A DNA stretch of 64,000 nucleotides from Riptortus pedestris. Taxonomy: Eukaryota > Arthropoda > Insecta > Hemiptera > Alydidae. The notes below the pieces were generated by a model. That model worked only from the letters and a program-made list of their open reading frames with translations, searched no databases and was not told the origin of the DNA. Positions 12,217 through 22,592 of the stretch are shown one piece after another. The DNA is taken from positions 9,517,001-9,581,000 of the forward strand of contig CM032229.1 in NCBI GenBank assembly GCA_019009955.1, read 5' to 3'. The position numbers were made by a program, and so were the translations under genes. The first letter of the stretch is position 1. Each line of letters opens with the position of its first letter.

Positions 12217-13300
12217 TATCCTATAAAATTTACTACTCTCCTATAATATCCTATTATCCTATGATATCCTATAAAATTGATTACTATCCTATGATATCCG
12301 ATAAAATTGACTACTAACCTATGATATCCTATAAAATTTACTACTATCCTATGATATCCTATACAATATACTACTAACCTATGATATCCTATAAAATTTA
12401 CTACTATCCTATGACTACTAACCTATGATATCCTATAAAATTTACTACTATCCTCAGATATCCTATACAATATACTACTAACCTATGATATCCTATAAAA
12501 TTTACTACTATCCTATGATATCCTATACAATATACTACTAACCTATGATATCCTATAAAATTTACTACTATCCTAAGATATCCTATACAATATACTACTA
12601 ACCTATGATATCCTATAAAATTTACTACTATCCTAAGATATCCTATACAATATACTACTAACCTATGATATCCTATAAAATTTACTACTATCCTATGATA
12701 TCCTATACAATATACTACTAACCTATGATATCCTATAAAATTTACTACTATCCTATGATATCCTATACAATATACTACTAACCTATGATATCCTATAAAA
12801 TTTACTACTATCCTAAGATATCCTATACATTTTACTACTATCCTATGATATCCTATAAAATTTACTACTATCCTATGATATCCTATACTACTAACCTATG
12901 ATATCCTATAAAATTTACTACTATCCTAAGATATCCTATACAATATACTACTAACCATTATATCCTATAAAATTTACTACTATCCTAAGATATCGTATAC
13001 AATATACTACTAACCTATGATATCCTATAAAATTTACTACTATCCTATGATATCCTATACAATATACTACTAACCTATGATATCCTACTAACCTATGATA
13101 TCCTATAAAATTTACTACTATCCTAAGATATCCTATACAATATACTACTAACCTATGATATCCTATAAAATTTACTACTATCCTATGATATCCTATAAAT
13201 TTTACTACTATCCTATGGTATCCTATAAAATTTACTACTACCCTATGATTTCCTATACAATATACCACTATCGTATGATATCCTATAAAATTTACTAATA
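12217..13300. repeat. 30/60-bp minisatellite, ~1.1 kb
   Basis: Basic 30-bp unit TATCCTATGATATCCTATAA + AATTTACTAC. From 12421 to ~12830 it alternates with a second version containing TATACAATATACTACTAACC, giving an exact 60-bp higher-order period. Edges are less regular. The array starts exactly at the microsatellite position of an HX copy (11700-12215). Confidence 0.93.
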
Positions 13301-13933
13301 TGGATACGTATTATTATACATTACATACTCAATACTTAATTTCTGATATCATATAACATTACAACTTAGAATATACATGGTGCATATTTCTTTAATAGTA
13401 TTTTATAAATTAATCATACTTCATCTAAGTAATTTATTTACATATATTCCATAAATTATTTAATAGTTAAAGTACTGATATCCTATAAATAGATATTGAC
13501 CAAATTAGTAGGTGATTAACTAGTCGTTAAACAGTCCTTAATGTGAAATTTGAACAGTCTAACGGTAGATCTAAGAGTACTGTAAGTGTGAGATACTGCT
13601 TACGAATCAGAAGTCGTGTCAAAACTAGTCAAAATGGTTTCTAAGGAGGGTCAAAAGTGCTAATTTCGTTTAAACTCCGAAAACGTTACACATTCTGCCC
13701 ATCACAATACATATTTTAATTTGTACAAGAAAGTAAACCTCTCTTAATAATAAACAAATATTTATATTATTTCCCGTAGAACTAAGGAATCGACTCAATT
13801 TTCACTTGACTGAGAATAAAAAACTATGTTGGGCCAAAAAAAAGTATGTAACCCAAGAATACAGGAACTGATTTGGACCCCCATATAGATTCAGTTATAA
13901 ATACTATTTTTTTTTTTGCTTATCATGCTGAGA
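13301..13933. other. Intron sequence beyond the 30/60-bp array
   Basis: Isolated array-like words (GATATCCTATAAATAGATA at 13478) show decayed array sequence; otherwise nothing. Confidence 0.5.
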
Positions 13934-14080
13934 ATATTATTATTTATTAACGTCCCGTTTTGCAACTCAGGCTAATTGGGACGGGTTATCTACAGGTTAA
14001 CACCCTTTTCTAGCTAGGGTTTTAGGATGTTATTTAATGAATTTCGTCACTAAATAACTTCCTTTGCCCAGACGAGAATT
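13934..14080 (-). mobile_element. tRNA-Leu-like SINE, head missing
   Basis: Tail and body only (TTATTAACGTCC, GGGACGGGTTATCTACAGGT); it stops before the tRNA-like head. Confidence 0.72.
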
Positions 14081-14399
14081 TTTTTTGACTTTAATAGTCT
14101 CTAATATTTAATTTCATACATATGTCATCCCTGAGTGTTAATTTTAATAACTATTTTTAGGCTTGAATATAAAGCAAGCAATTCACACCCCACACAACAT
14201 GCCCACGCATAAGAAAGTGGGACTTAGATAATTTAATTTTGACCTTTTGATAAGAGAATTATTATTAATTATTTGAAGAATTTCAAAACTTTGTCCAAAA
14301 CAAAAATAACTTTTATACTTAGTTATGAATAAATTGGTAGGCTTTCGTTAATAAGTACGACTTTCTTATCTTCTGTTTGTTCATAAACTTTATATTCGA

Positions 14400-14700
14400 A
14401 TTCCAGAAGTTTAATATCATTCCTGTATATATTGGGTTCTGTGAAAATCACAAGAATAAGATTGTACGAATAACCCACTTAATATTCCAGTTACGAAAAA
14501 ATGTATAGAACAATAGTTGTAGAGCATCAATCGACAAGATCGGTTCTATAAAATTTTTACTAATAATAACGGAAATATTTTGAAATTACGAATTCCTTCC
14601 CCCACGAACCTCTTAGTCCTGATTCTATTTCAGTCATTAGTAACTAACTAATACTGTTAACTAATATGATCTTGGGTGTTGAACGTAACGGTTAAAAATA
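14400..14700 (+). mobile_element. HX repeat, partial
   Basis: AAAAAATGTATAGAACAATA, GACAAGATCGGTTCTATAAA, AATAACGGAAATATTTTG. No 3' end. Confidence 0.62.
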
Positions 14701-14749
14701 GAGTATGGTATTGATGAAATGTCACGTCCGTAACTCTACTGCATTTATC

Positions 14750-15000
14750 TCCTCGCGGTGTGACTCTGGCATCGTTGTGTCATCTATATTAAAGTCCTTG
14801 GATCCAGGTTGTACGAATGAGATAGTCAGACTGAGATAACTGGGGTTGTGGCTGTATCTTTGGCACAACGGCTAAATTTTGACTAGAGCAGAAGGCAACG
14901 GGAAACCACTGTCTGAAATGTTTTTCCCTTCTTAGCACCATTGAAACGAGGAGATTCTTATGGATTTGTCATGGAGATTCATATCATATGATTATGATGG
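14750..15000 (+). repeat. Unclassified element-like stretch
   Basis: GC-richer block containing GAAGGCAACGGGAAACCACT, a phrase seen in insect non-autonomous elements (recognised, not searched). No second copy in the window. Confidence 0.3.
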
Positions 15001-15059
15001 GCATAGTATATGAAAATAGCAGCTATGGTTGTAAACTACAAGGCATAGCATTTAGGTCA

Positions 15060-15205
15060 TCATGATAGATCAAGTAAACATTTTAGAGACAAGAAATTAT
15101 TAATAATTGGTATCGTAAAAACACAACGTATTTCTTGTATCCCATGTAGTAAAGATCTATTGAAAACAATATTTGGCATGTAAGTTTGGTACAAGTAGTT
15201 CGAGG
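15060..15205 (+). mobile_element. HX repeat, partial
   Basis: AACGTATTTCTTGTATCCCA, AAAGATCTATTGAAAACAAT and AGTAGTTCGAGG match the mid-part of long HX copies (for example 33170-33250). It abuts the BEL/Pao remnant; 15205-15405 is unassigned. Confidence 0.55.
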
Positions 15206-15404
15206 TTTCCTCGCTTCAAGGACTGGCAAGACCTCTCTATCAGAGGACCCACCTCTTCAGCAGGGATCGAATCACGGGATAGGTCCAACCACTTTCGTAA
15301 CGCCAGGGATTCTCTCAAGGCGTAAACTTGTAGTGCCTGATTTGTCACGCCTCACATACGCTGTACGTCTGCTCTACATTTAAGCATCTTTCAGCTTCCG
15401 AAAA

Positions 15405-15845
15405 ACTCTGTTGCCTGAGCAACTGGTCTGGGTGCAAGAATTGCTTATCCAGCAAGCACACAACAAGCTCTTACCCGTCCATGAGAAAATGCATGACATG
15501 CATCTCCAATACCACACATGACTCCATCAGTCCCAGGAACCTGTGCACTTCGGCTTCTGTACCAAAAGACTCGGAAGGTATCATCCTTAGCAAGGCACAT
15601 CATGTCTCTGGATAAGGTGAGGTCCTCCTTGGAACTGCTCTCATCCAACTAACTTCTGGAGACTTCAGAACAATTAGAGTTGTCACCGACAGCGGGAGTC
15701 AATTCTCCTCCATTACTCATAACTGTGCACAGAGGCTAGGCTTTCCTATCCAGCCTTGTGTCCACAGCATTTCAGGAATCGGCCTTGTAAGCTTGTCCAA
15801 CACTCTTGGCAAGGTGCAATGCTGCAAATAGCCAGTCACCTTATA
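15405..15845 (+). pseudogene. BEL/Pao retrotransposon remnant: gag zinc knuckle and protease
   Basis: At 15420-15530 the frame reads GCKNCLSSKH, RKCMTC and TTHDSISPRN, matching the end of BEL/Pao gag with its CCHC-type knuckle. After a stop, 15645-15830 reads VLLGTALIQL, IRVVTDSGSQFSSIT, CAQRLGFPIQ and ISGIG. This is the retropepsin region with the DSGSQ active-site motif, then a stop. Stops and a frame change make it non-functional. The sequence breaks off near 15850; the matching downstream part of the same type of element reappears at 17655. Confidence 0.82.
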
Positions 15846-15849
15846 TCTA

Positions 15850-16164
15850 TGAAGTGATAAAAACTAGCGTATTTTCGAGGGTACCTTTTCCTAGAAAAAA
15901 CACTTCATAGAAATAAAGAATGGATGTCCCATTTCATATTTATGAACAACCTCTAACTCCGCGGTAAAAGTTAAAAATAAAAACATTTTCATAATGCTTA
16001 TCATTAGTTCAAAAAGATTGATAAAAAAAATTGTTCTTCCAGCATGAGTCAGCATATATTTGGACAAATGGGAAACAACAATTGGAATGAAGAAGTTAAG
16101 AACGAAATGTTTTATTGCATACTTCATTACAAGTTGAAATAGAACGTATTTCACTTTATTTAAT
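15850..16164. other. 3' flank of the MATH-BTB gene
   Basis: Contains an 11-bp inverted repeat (TCTATGAAGTG 15846-15856, CACTTCATAGA 15901-15911) at the junction with the BEL/Pao piece, and TTTATT at 16111 and 16155 (AATAAA on the - strand). No poly(T) that would mark a retrocopy tail. Confidence 0.5.
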
Positions 16165-17169
16165 TTAGATTAATGAAAGTCTCTTCAAATGATATTCATA
16201 AATTTCACTAAGAAGTGTTGCATTGCATTTTACAAAGTTTTTCCACTCTTCTGTCTTTATTATTTTCTGTATATTGTCTGTAATATAATCCATTGCAATA
16301 TCTTTAAGAACTTCAGAACCGAACGTTTCAGCCAGAGCGAGCACATTGCAGAAATTCTCCACACAAATATCACTTTGGATAGCTTCTTCACACATTGCTT
16401 TCAGCTCTTGCAGAAGATATTTTTCTGCCAGATAGTACAGGTCGTGCGAGAGATCGCCAAGTCTGAGGCACTTCCCCGTGTAGATATAATGTAACAATTC
16501 TGCAACTGCTTCATTGCTTGCATCTTCAATTTCGATCCTCCGCGATTCAGATTCTTGCATAGCCGAGTCAAGCATGGCAGCGAAGACTGAACTCCTTGAT
16601 GCCAGGATAGCCCGATGAGCTGGGAATTCGACGCCACCAGCGACGATCGTTAAATCGCTGAATTTGGAGTTCTTCAATAAATTCCCATAATCGGTGGCGA
16701 CCTTTGACACTGCCAGATCCGAAGGATGTATAGAATCGTCTTCTTTAGAATCATCCTCTTGAGTGAATTGGACGAGTATGGTTAGCTTATCGCCGGGAAG
16801 GAGGGTGCCTTTCTGGTCGAGGAGTGTTTGTCGTTTAATGAACTTCGAGGTGCCGTATCCTTCATTGATAATAAAATGATCAGTACCACGATCTACTTCA
16901 TTTACACTCTTCCCTTTATTATTGATGATTGAAAACTTGGTCTTAATAGTAACATCTAATGATGAGTATAGATATAAACTCACATAGCCTTCAGACTCAT
17001 TGTATCTCGTACCTCCGGGATACAACTGAATCCACCAGTTACCCATCAGGTTACCTGTAGCATAGGCTTTATCCGTTACCGTCACATCTCCTACGTCAGA
17101 AGGAAGGGTCGAAAAATCATTTATAGTCCACGTACAGCTATATTGAATTTTAGACACTTTAAAAGCCAT
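16165..17169 (-). CDS. MATH-BTB (SPOP/TDPOZ-like) protein, intronless and intact
   Basis: 334 residues from ATG (17169-17167, A at -3) to TAA (16165-16167), with no break. Residues ~8-130 are a MATH domain (YSCTWTINDFS, GYVSLYLYSS, KFSIINNKGK, SKFIKR, LLPGDKLTI). Residues ~150-265 are BTB/POZ (NSKFSDLTIVAGGVEFPAHR, ILASRSSVFAAML, YIYTGKCLRL), followed by a short BACK-like helical end. The AMQESE segment fits the phi-x-E motif by which MATH-BTB proteins bind cullin-3. The family recruits substrates to CUL3 ubiquitin ligases. In the MATH groove, positions matching human SPOP W131 and F133 appear as Y and T (GYGTSKF), so substrate choice probably differs. SPOP is 374 residues; this is slightly shorter. 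AATAAA on the coding strand lies at 16160-16155, right after the stop. The gene lies antisense in a host intron and between BEL/Pao remnants; a retrocopy or TDPOZ-style expansion is likely, but no poly(A) tract is seen. Confidence 0.9.
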   Translation of the reverse strand: MAFKVSKIQYSCTWTINDFSTLPSDVGDVTVTDKAYATGNLMGNWWIQLYPGGTRYNESEGYVSLYLYSSLDVTIKTKFSIINNKGKSVNEVDRGTDHFIINEGYGTSKFIKRQTLLDQKGTLLPGDKLTILVQFTQEDDSKEDDSIHPSDLAVSKVATDYGNLLKNSKFSDLTIVAGGVEFPAHRAILASRSSVFAAMLDSAMQESESRRIEIEDASNEAVAELLHYIYTGKCLRLGDLSHDLYYLAEKYLLQELKAMCEEAIQSDICVENFCNVLALAETFGSEVLKDIAMDYITDNIQKIIKTEEWKNFVKCNATLLSEIYEYHLKRLSLI

Positions 17170-17415
17170 ATTCGAATTGTCTGATTCCTATAGATAGATT
17201 CGGTCACTGGATAATTCACTACACTTTTGACGATGAGACACAAAGCGAACCGCGCCCAAACTACTCGAACAAGCACGAATTGCAGAGGTCACACTGTTTA
17301 TCTAATCAGTATGTACTTGATAAAACTAATCGGCCAATGATATGTAATCAAATATTTCAGTTTTACTTTTCACATTATTACAAAAGTAGAATATAGCGTG
17401 CATAGCTCTCATTTA

Positions 17416-17612
<197 letters not shown>

Positions 17613-17654
17613 CTATTATATATTTACGACGTTCTCAGCTTTTTAGTCGTACTC

Positions 17655-18062
17655 AACTACAGTTATGTTGTCTCCCCTTCCAAGGAGTCCATAGACTTCC
17701 TTCAGAATACTCAAGGGCAAGCCTTCAAACCCCTCATGAACATAGAAGCCAAACTGTTGAAGAGCGCAGAACTGAGGCGAGAATATCACCAGTTCATGAA
17801 GGACTACAACGACCTAGGACATATGAGAGAGGCTCCCAATGATACTGGAGCATTCACACTCCTTCATCAGGCCGACAAAAAACGTTGACGCCTCGCTCAA
17901 GTCACCAACTGGTTGACCATTTATTTGTCGGACCTAAACTACAACCAACATCGGACCCATCAGATCGTCTCACGTTGGACATTGTAAAAATGTACCGCCA
18001 AATCCTGGTCCACCCTGCTGATAGCAAATACAAGCACATTCTTTGGTGGTTCAACCATTCAT
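17655..18062 (+). pseudogene. BEL/Pao retrotransposon remnant: reverse transcriptase start
   Basis: Frame pieces read IEAKLLKSAELRREYHQFMK, DYNDLGHMRE, then after a stop and frame change LFVGPKLQ, DIVKMYRQILVHPADSKYKH and ILWW. These match the N-terminal RT region of BEL/Pao (Y-x-x-FM...LGHM; GPxLQ; D-I-x-KMYRQI; ILW). The catalytic YxDD is not reached; the element is cut by a LINE insertion at about 18083. Orientation and order agree with the gag-protease piece at 15405-15845, so both may come from one element opened by the 1.8 kb that carries the MATH-BTB gene. Confidence 0.8.
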
Positions 18063-18082
18063 AGGAAGGAGGGAGAGAGGGG

Positions 18083-18239
18083 GAGATAGATAGATAGATG
18101 TTTTTATTGTCATAGGACCAATGGTCCTCTCTTACGGACAATAGACATGTATGTTTACTATAAACTGGTTACTAATACTATAAATCAAACTAAGCAACTT
18201 ATAAATTAAATTAAAACTCATCCAAAAAACACAAAAATA

Positions 18240-18285
<46 letters not shown>

Positions 18286-18870
18286 ATGTACAAACATAAA
18301 ACTAAAAATATAAATAAAACTATTAAACAAATGGCATTATGGTGGACTGTGGTACATGTCATATCCCCATCTCGGTCGTTAGAAAATGATTAATGCAGGC
18401 CTTTCGGAATGATGATGATGCTTTTATTTCTTGAGGTAAAGCATTCAGCTCTCTTGCCGCAACAGCAGAGAAAGATTGGCGAAATATGTTTGTTCTGCAG
18501 GCTGTCAGTTTGAAATTGTTTCCCAGTCTCTCACTATTCATGGGAATAAAACCCTCATAAAGATTTTTGGGCACTCCGAAATCCAGGATTTTCTTTGAAA
18601 GGCATAGTATATTTAAGCGCCGATATACCTTAGACGTGAGCCATCCCAGAGCTTTCGTGTATGATGTTATGTGCTCATCTCTCTTAGCATTGAATATATA
18701 TCTGATTGCTGAATTAAATGCTCTCTGAATTTTTATGTCATCTGTAGATGTAATATCTATGTAAACGGAGTCACAGTACCACATTAATGGCAAAATTAGG
18801 CTGGATACCAGTTTTATCTTAATTTCTAATGGGAAAAAGTTTTTATATTTTATTAATGGATGTAATGATT
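18083..18870 (-). mobile_element. 5'-truncated non-LTR retrotransposon (LINE), RT C-terminus and 3' tail
   Basis: On the - strand the frame from about 18850 to 18359 reads KIKLVSSLILPLMWYCDSVY, RAFNSAIRYIFN, EHITSY, FSAVAARELNALPQEI and ends at a stop. This is the C-terminal part of a Jockey-like LINE reverse transcriptase (LxxSLIxPxxxYxDxVY; RYIF; LNxLPxxI). A 3' UTR follows with an internal (TA)n tract, ending in AATAAA and a (GATA)n tail at 18083-18098. The 5' end is cut near a 98-base (GA)n tract (18891-18988). It lies directly after the BEL/Pao RT fragment. Confidence 0.78.
18241..18281. repeat. (TA)n microsatellite in LINE 3' UTR
   Basis: About 20 TA units. Confidence 0.95.
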
Positions 18871-18887
18871 TTCTTATTTTGTAAGCT

Positions 18888-18989
<102 letters not shown>

Positions 18990-18999
18990 ATATATATAT

Positions 19000-19480
19000 T
19001 TACTTATAGAAAAAGTGTATAGAAACAATTTAAAGTTCTATAATAGTTGTTATAGACGACCTTGATTATTAATGAAAAGATTTGCATTATTTTCAGCCTC
19101 CAGTAAACCCCTACTTCTACTCATCCCTTGTTATATCATCAACTGCATCATCAACAGCATAAATACTAAATATTGTAGTCATTAAACTTTTACTGCGTGT
19201 GTTATATGACATTAAGTAGTATTTATGACGTCATCAGTTAAGATTTTCTTGTCATACCTCGAAAATGATTATTTGATCTATAGCATACTTAATATCTAAC
19301 CGTTTAATTTAACTTTAATGTTCCTAATAGTTAATAGCTGTAATCTTGGTAGAAATAGGAGGGGGTAGAGAGGAGGGGTCGAAATATCTCACTATTATGA
19401 GTTGGGTCGAAAAATGTTAAAGAATGTTGTTAACCTATTGATGCTCTACAATTGTTGCTTTATACAATTACTGGAAACTG
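19000..19480 (-). mobile_element. HX repeat, partial
   Basis: Two reverse-orientation modules (19010-19135; 19310-19480) with TTTCAGCCTCCAGTAAACCC and GAAATATCTCACTATTATGA. Confidence 0.6.
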
Positions 19481-19569
19481 ATATATCTTGTTGGTTCTTC
19501 TATTCACCGACTTTTTTACTTAGAAATAGAATATAAATGATAAGAAGAGAACTATAGTCAGTCGTATCA

Positions 19570-19620
19570 CAACGTGGGATATTTGCTTAGTTTACGCAGC
19601 TCGGGCGTGACGGACTTATG
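19570..19620 (-). mobile_element. HX repeat, 5' end only
   Basis: ATTTGCTTAGTTTACGCAGC and GGGCGTGACGGACTT. Confidence 0.55.
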
Positions 19621-19815
19621 TGAATTAGCGTTAATACATTAGAAGAGACAGTGTAGAGGATAGGATAGAGACTTGAGCAAGTGGCGATTTGGGCAGATAA
19701 AGGGAAGGAGACAGGGAAGAAGAGAGCGGCTGAGAGGTGGCTTCGTTGGGAATCGAACCGTGAACCTCCAGATAGTGGTTCCTCCGAGCCCATAACTCAG
19801 CAGCCAACTAACAAT
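19620..19815 (-). mobile_element. Second tRNA-like SINE (different family)
   Basis: On the - strand TTGGCTGCTGAGTTATGG (A-box-like) and CACGGTTCGATTCCCAACG (B box, 19760-19745) are about 40 bases apart, followed by a pyrimidine-rich body. It lies next to an HX 5' end (19570-19620). Only one copy is seen here. Confidence 0.45.
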
Positions 19816-20004
19816 CCCCTCCTCTCCACAACTTGCTCTACTCTGCTTCCGCCAATAGTTATGTGCTTCATTACCATCGTGTCGCGGTTCACTAAATTAA
19901 TTAATAGTACAACAGACCTGACACCGACCAATTAACTGTATTCAACGCTATATGCTATAAAATGCAAATCTAGTACATGTATAACACATAGGCAAATGGT
20001 AGAA

Positions 20005-20420
20005 ATAAATATTTTTATTTATTTTTAAGAGATTCGTAACTTAGGCAATGCTATAATTTAAATTTTAAAAACAAAAAATATAACTACTAACAGGAAAATA
20101 CAAAAATGCAACATATAGAACAGAAAACTCAAAATATAGAAAAAAAAAGAAAGCCAAATATAGAGCAAAAACGCAACAGATAGAACAAAAACGCAAAATA
20201 TAGAACAAAAACGTAACATATACAACAAAATCGTAACACATATAACAAAAATGCAACATATAGAACAAAAACGTTACACATAGAACAAAAATGCAACATA
20301 TAGAACCAAAACGTAACATATACAACCAAAACGAAACTTACATAAGAAAAACGTAGCATACAGATCAGAAACGCAACATACAGAACCAAAACGAAACTTA
20401 CATAACAAAACTACGTGTAG
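20005..20420 (+). repeat. Repeat D with ~20-bp minisatellite
   Basis: The flank (20010-20095) matches 9525-9620. Then from ~20100 there are about 15 units like ACGCAACATATAGAACAAAA with point changes (GTAACATATACAACAAAATC). In the 9.6-kb copy only one to two units are present. Confidence 0.8.
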
Positions 20421-21499
20421 AACAAAATCTTAAATAAAAAAATACTCAAACAGGATAATTTTAAACAAAACTCAAAACACAACGAAAAAACAACAATAAG
20501 AAATACAATTGGAAGCAATAAAAAATGATAAAAGAGTATTAAAATAAGTTACATAGTGATAAAAGTTAAAACCGTTTTTGACGTTTAAAATACTAAATTA
20601 ATAGAAATTAATAATTCAAACTCGAAACTTTTTAGTTAATCGATTTTTACACTGACCATCATTTTAATTTATCGATATTATCAGCTGAGTGCTGTGGTAC
20701 ATCTCCATTATTGTTAGTCTTGACGTGACCGCCAGAGTGGTAAGGTCGAGGACGCGAAGCATGTAGGGGAATATATATCAGTGGAGATATTTCAAGTATT
20801 GTTCATCTACTGACCTTCTGCCATTCCTCCTCCAACCAAGAATCAATTGAGGTCACATTTTGGGGTTATAAATCATCATGGAAGTTGTTCCTTGTCTTGA
20901 TTTTGAAGAACAATCAGTGGGCCAACACTGGAAGGTACATTTATCTTGTAGTACACATTCTCATGGCTGATGCCAATCATTATCAGCTTATGCGGGTTAC
21001 GAAGAAATGGCACTCAACCAGTTTCGGGATCGAGATGTATATTCCGCCCCACTCGATTCCCTTGTCCATATCCTTGGCACCTAACCTCCCCTCCTTCGTC
21101 CCTATGAGGATCAGTATCTCTTGTTATCAGGAACAATATCTTGTAATCCAGGATCACAACATCTTGCCCCTGAGGTACAAACCGTTCCCAACCTGCCTAC
21201 CAATAGTGTTGATCAGCTGCAAAGGGTATCTTACATCCTGATTAGGGCAGAGGAGTATCCTGAAATCTGTAGCTAGAGAGAGGCATACAATGTAGGACAA
21301 TGCGGGAGAGAGAGAGGAACAGCGGCATTGTCCCATGAGTACAATAGGCCACATATTAGCAGAGATACATGCTTAGCTTCGGCTCGATTGTAGATTTGCT
21401 GTAGACAATACATTACAGTCCTACCACCCTACAAGCATTCTAGTAGCCACTGCATACCTACTAGACAGCATAGGCCCCTGCTTTCCTCTCATAACTTGT
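20421..21499. other. Intron sequence with an unrecognised 118-codon frame
   Basis: 20885-21241 is open on + and GC-richer, but begins with TTG and resembles nothing known. A GAGAGA-rich stretch follows. Confidence 0.3.
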
Positions 21500-21605
21500 A
21501 CTGATACAGCCGTTTTCGAAAAAAACTCACTTCAAATGACTCGATTTTACCCTAGGAGGTAACGAAAATATGATCATTTTCAAACGTATACAAACACTAT
21601 ATATA
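21500..21605 (-). mobile_element. HX repeat, 3' fragment
   Basis: Short reverse-orientation piece (TTTTCGAAAAAAACTCACTT, CTAGGAGGTAACGAAAAT). Confidence 0.5.
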
Positions 21606-21639
21606 GAAGAGTTGCCTAGCTAATGTTTATTTTCTTTAT

Positions 21640-21830
21640 ATAAACCTTAATCTCACTTGGTAAGCATAAGCGGCGAGTTCGATTCCCACCTTGGCAAAGG
21701 AATTTATATAGTTGCTGAATTCACTAAATAAAATCCTTAGTCCCACCCTGGCCAGAAAAGGGTGGTATCCGGTAGATAACCCGCCCCAATTAGCTTTATT
21801 TGCTAAAAGTGGACGTTAATAATAATTTAA
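21640..21830 (+). mobile_element. tRNA-Leu-like SINE, 5'-truncated
   Basis: Starts within the anticodon region (CTTAATCTCACTTGG), B box GCGAGTTCGATTCCCACC, body GTAGATAACCCGCCCCAATT, tail GTGGACGTTAATAATA. Confidence 0.75.
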
Positions 21831-21947
21831 TTTTAATTTAATCTTTATATTGAGTATAACTATGGTTAAGAACATTACTTGGCTCATGGGATTTATAACT
21901 AAGCAAAACGATAAGGTGTTGAACCTGTCACCTTGGTAAATACCTCT

Positions 21948-22592
21948 TTTAGCAGATTTCCCTTAAGGGAAATCAGCAATTGAGGTCTTACTCATTTTCG
22001 AAATGTCTCGATTTTCGAAAAATTTCTTCAAATGTCCATCGATCCTACCCAAGAAGATGACGAAAATGAGGTCCGTTCAAAATTATATCTATATATATAT
22101 ATATATATAGATATATATATATATATATATACATATGTGTGTGTGTGTGTCTGTTAACGCTCTAGCGGTCGCAATTTTTGTTTAATCGTTACCAAACTCT
22201 ATATTTAAACGTTTTATCCAAAAAGACAAATCATGTTCGTTAATGGCTAAAGTCAGACCAGTTGGAGAGGGGGGGGGGTTTAGAGGGGGGAGTTTCGACA
22301 ATTCGAAATATCTCCGTTACCATACGTCGGATCCAAAAAATGTATAGAACCAATCTTATTGCAAATTAAATTTACTATAAATATTGTTCTATACATTTAT
22401 TCTCTATCTTGAATATTAACCAAGATATTTGTATTTGTATTAAATGTGGGCGTATAAGGGAAGTGTGAGTTTCCCACCAAAAGCTAGTTCGGGCGTTTCC
22501 GTAACTGTTAAACTCTCGTATGGAGATTTCTCTATTGTATAACTTCACGTGGAAAATCTGCTTTACGCAGCCCCCGGCGTGACGGACTTTTT
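21948..22592 (-). mobile_element. HX repeat, complete copy
   Basis: 645 bp with both ends. The 3' palindrome (GATTTCCCTTAAGGGAAATC, 21956-21975) leads; then come a (TA)n(TG)n tract (22087-22150), CTCTAGCGGTCGCAATTTTT, the body, the 5' subterminal AAAATCTGCTTTACGC and the terminal GGCGTGACGGACTTTTT. Best single copy for defining both ends. Confidence 0.75.

Noticed and set aside
12951..13268. 105-codon frame on the - strand encoding a ten-residue repeat
   Set aside because: It is only the 30-bp minisatellite read in frame (30 is divisible by 3); no start context or family.
15157..15383. Open frames on both strands before the BEL/Pao piece, possibly gag
   Set aside because: The start is HX sequence and neither frame shows gag motifs; left unassigned.
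20065..20389. Two hydrophobic, Cys/Phe-rich frames on the - strand
   Set aside because: Translation of the ~20-bp minisatellite; no codon or family support.
20885..21241. 118-codon frame, GC-richer than surroundings
   Set aside because: No family likeness, no ATG at a sensible place; mentioned only as unassigned sequence.
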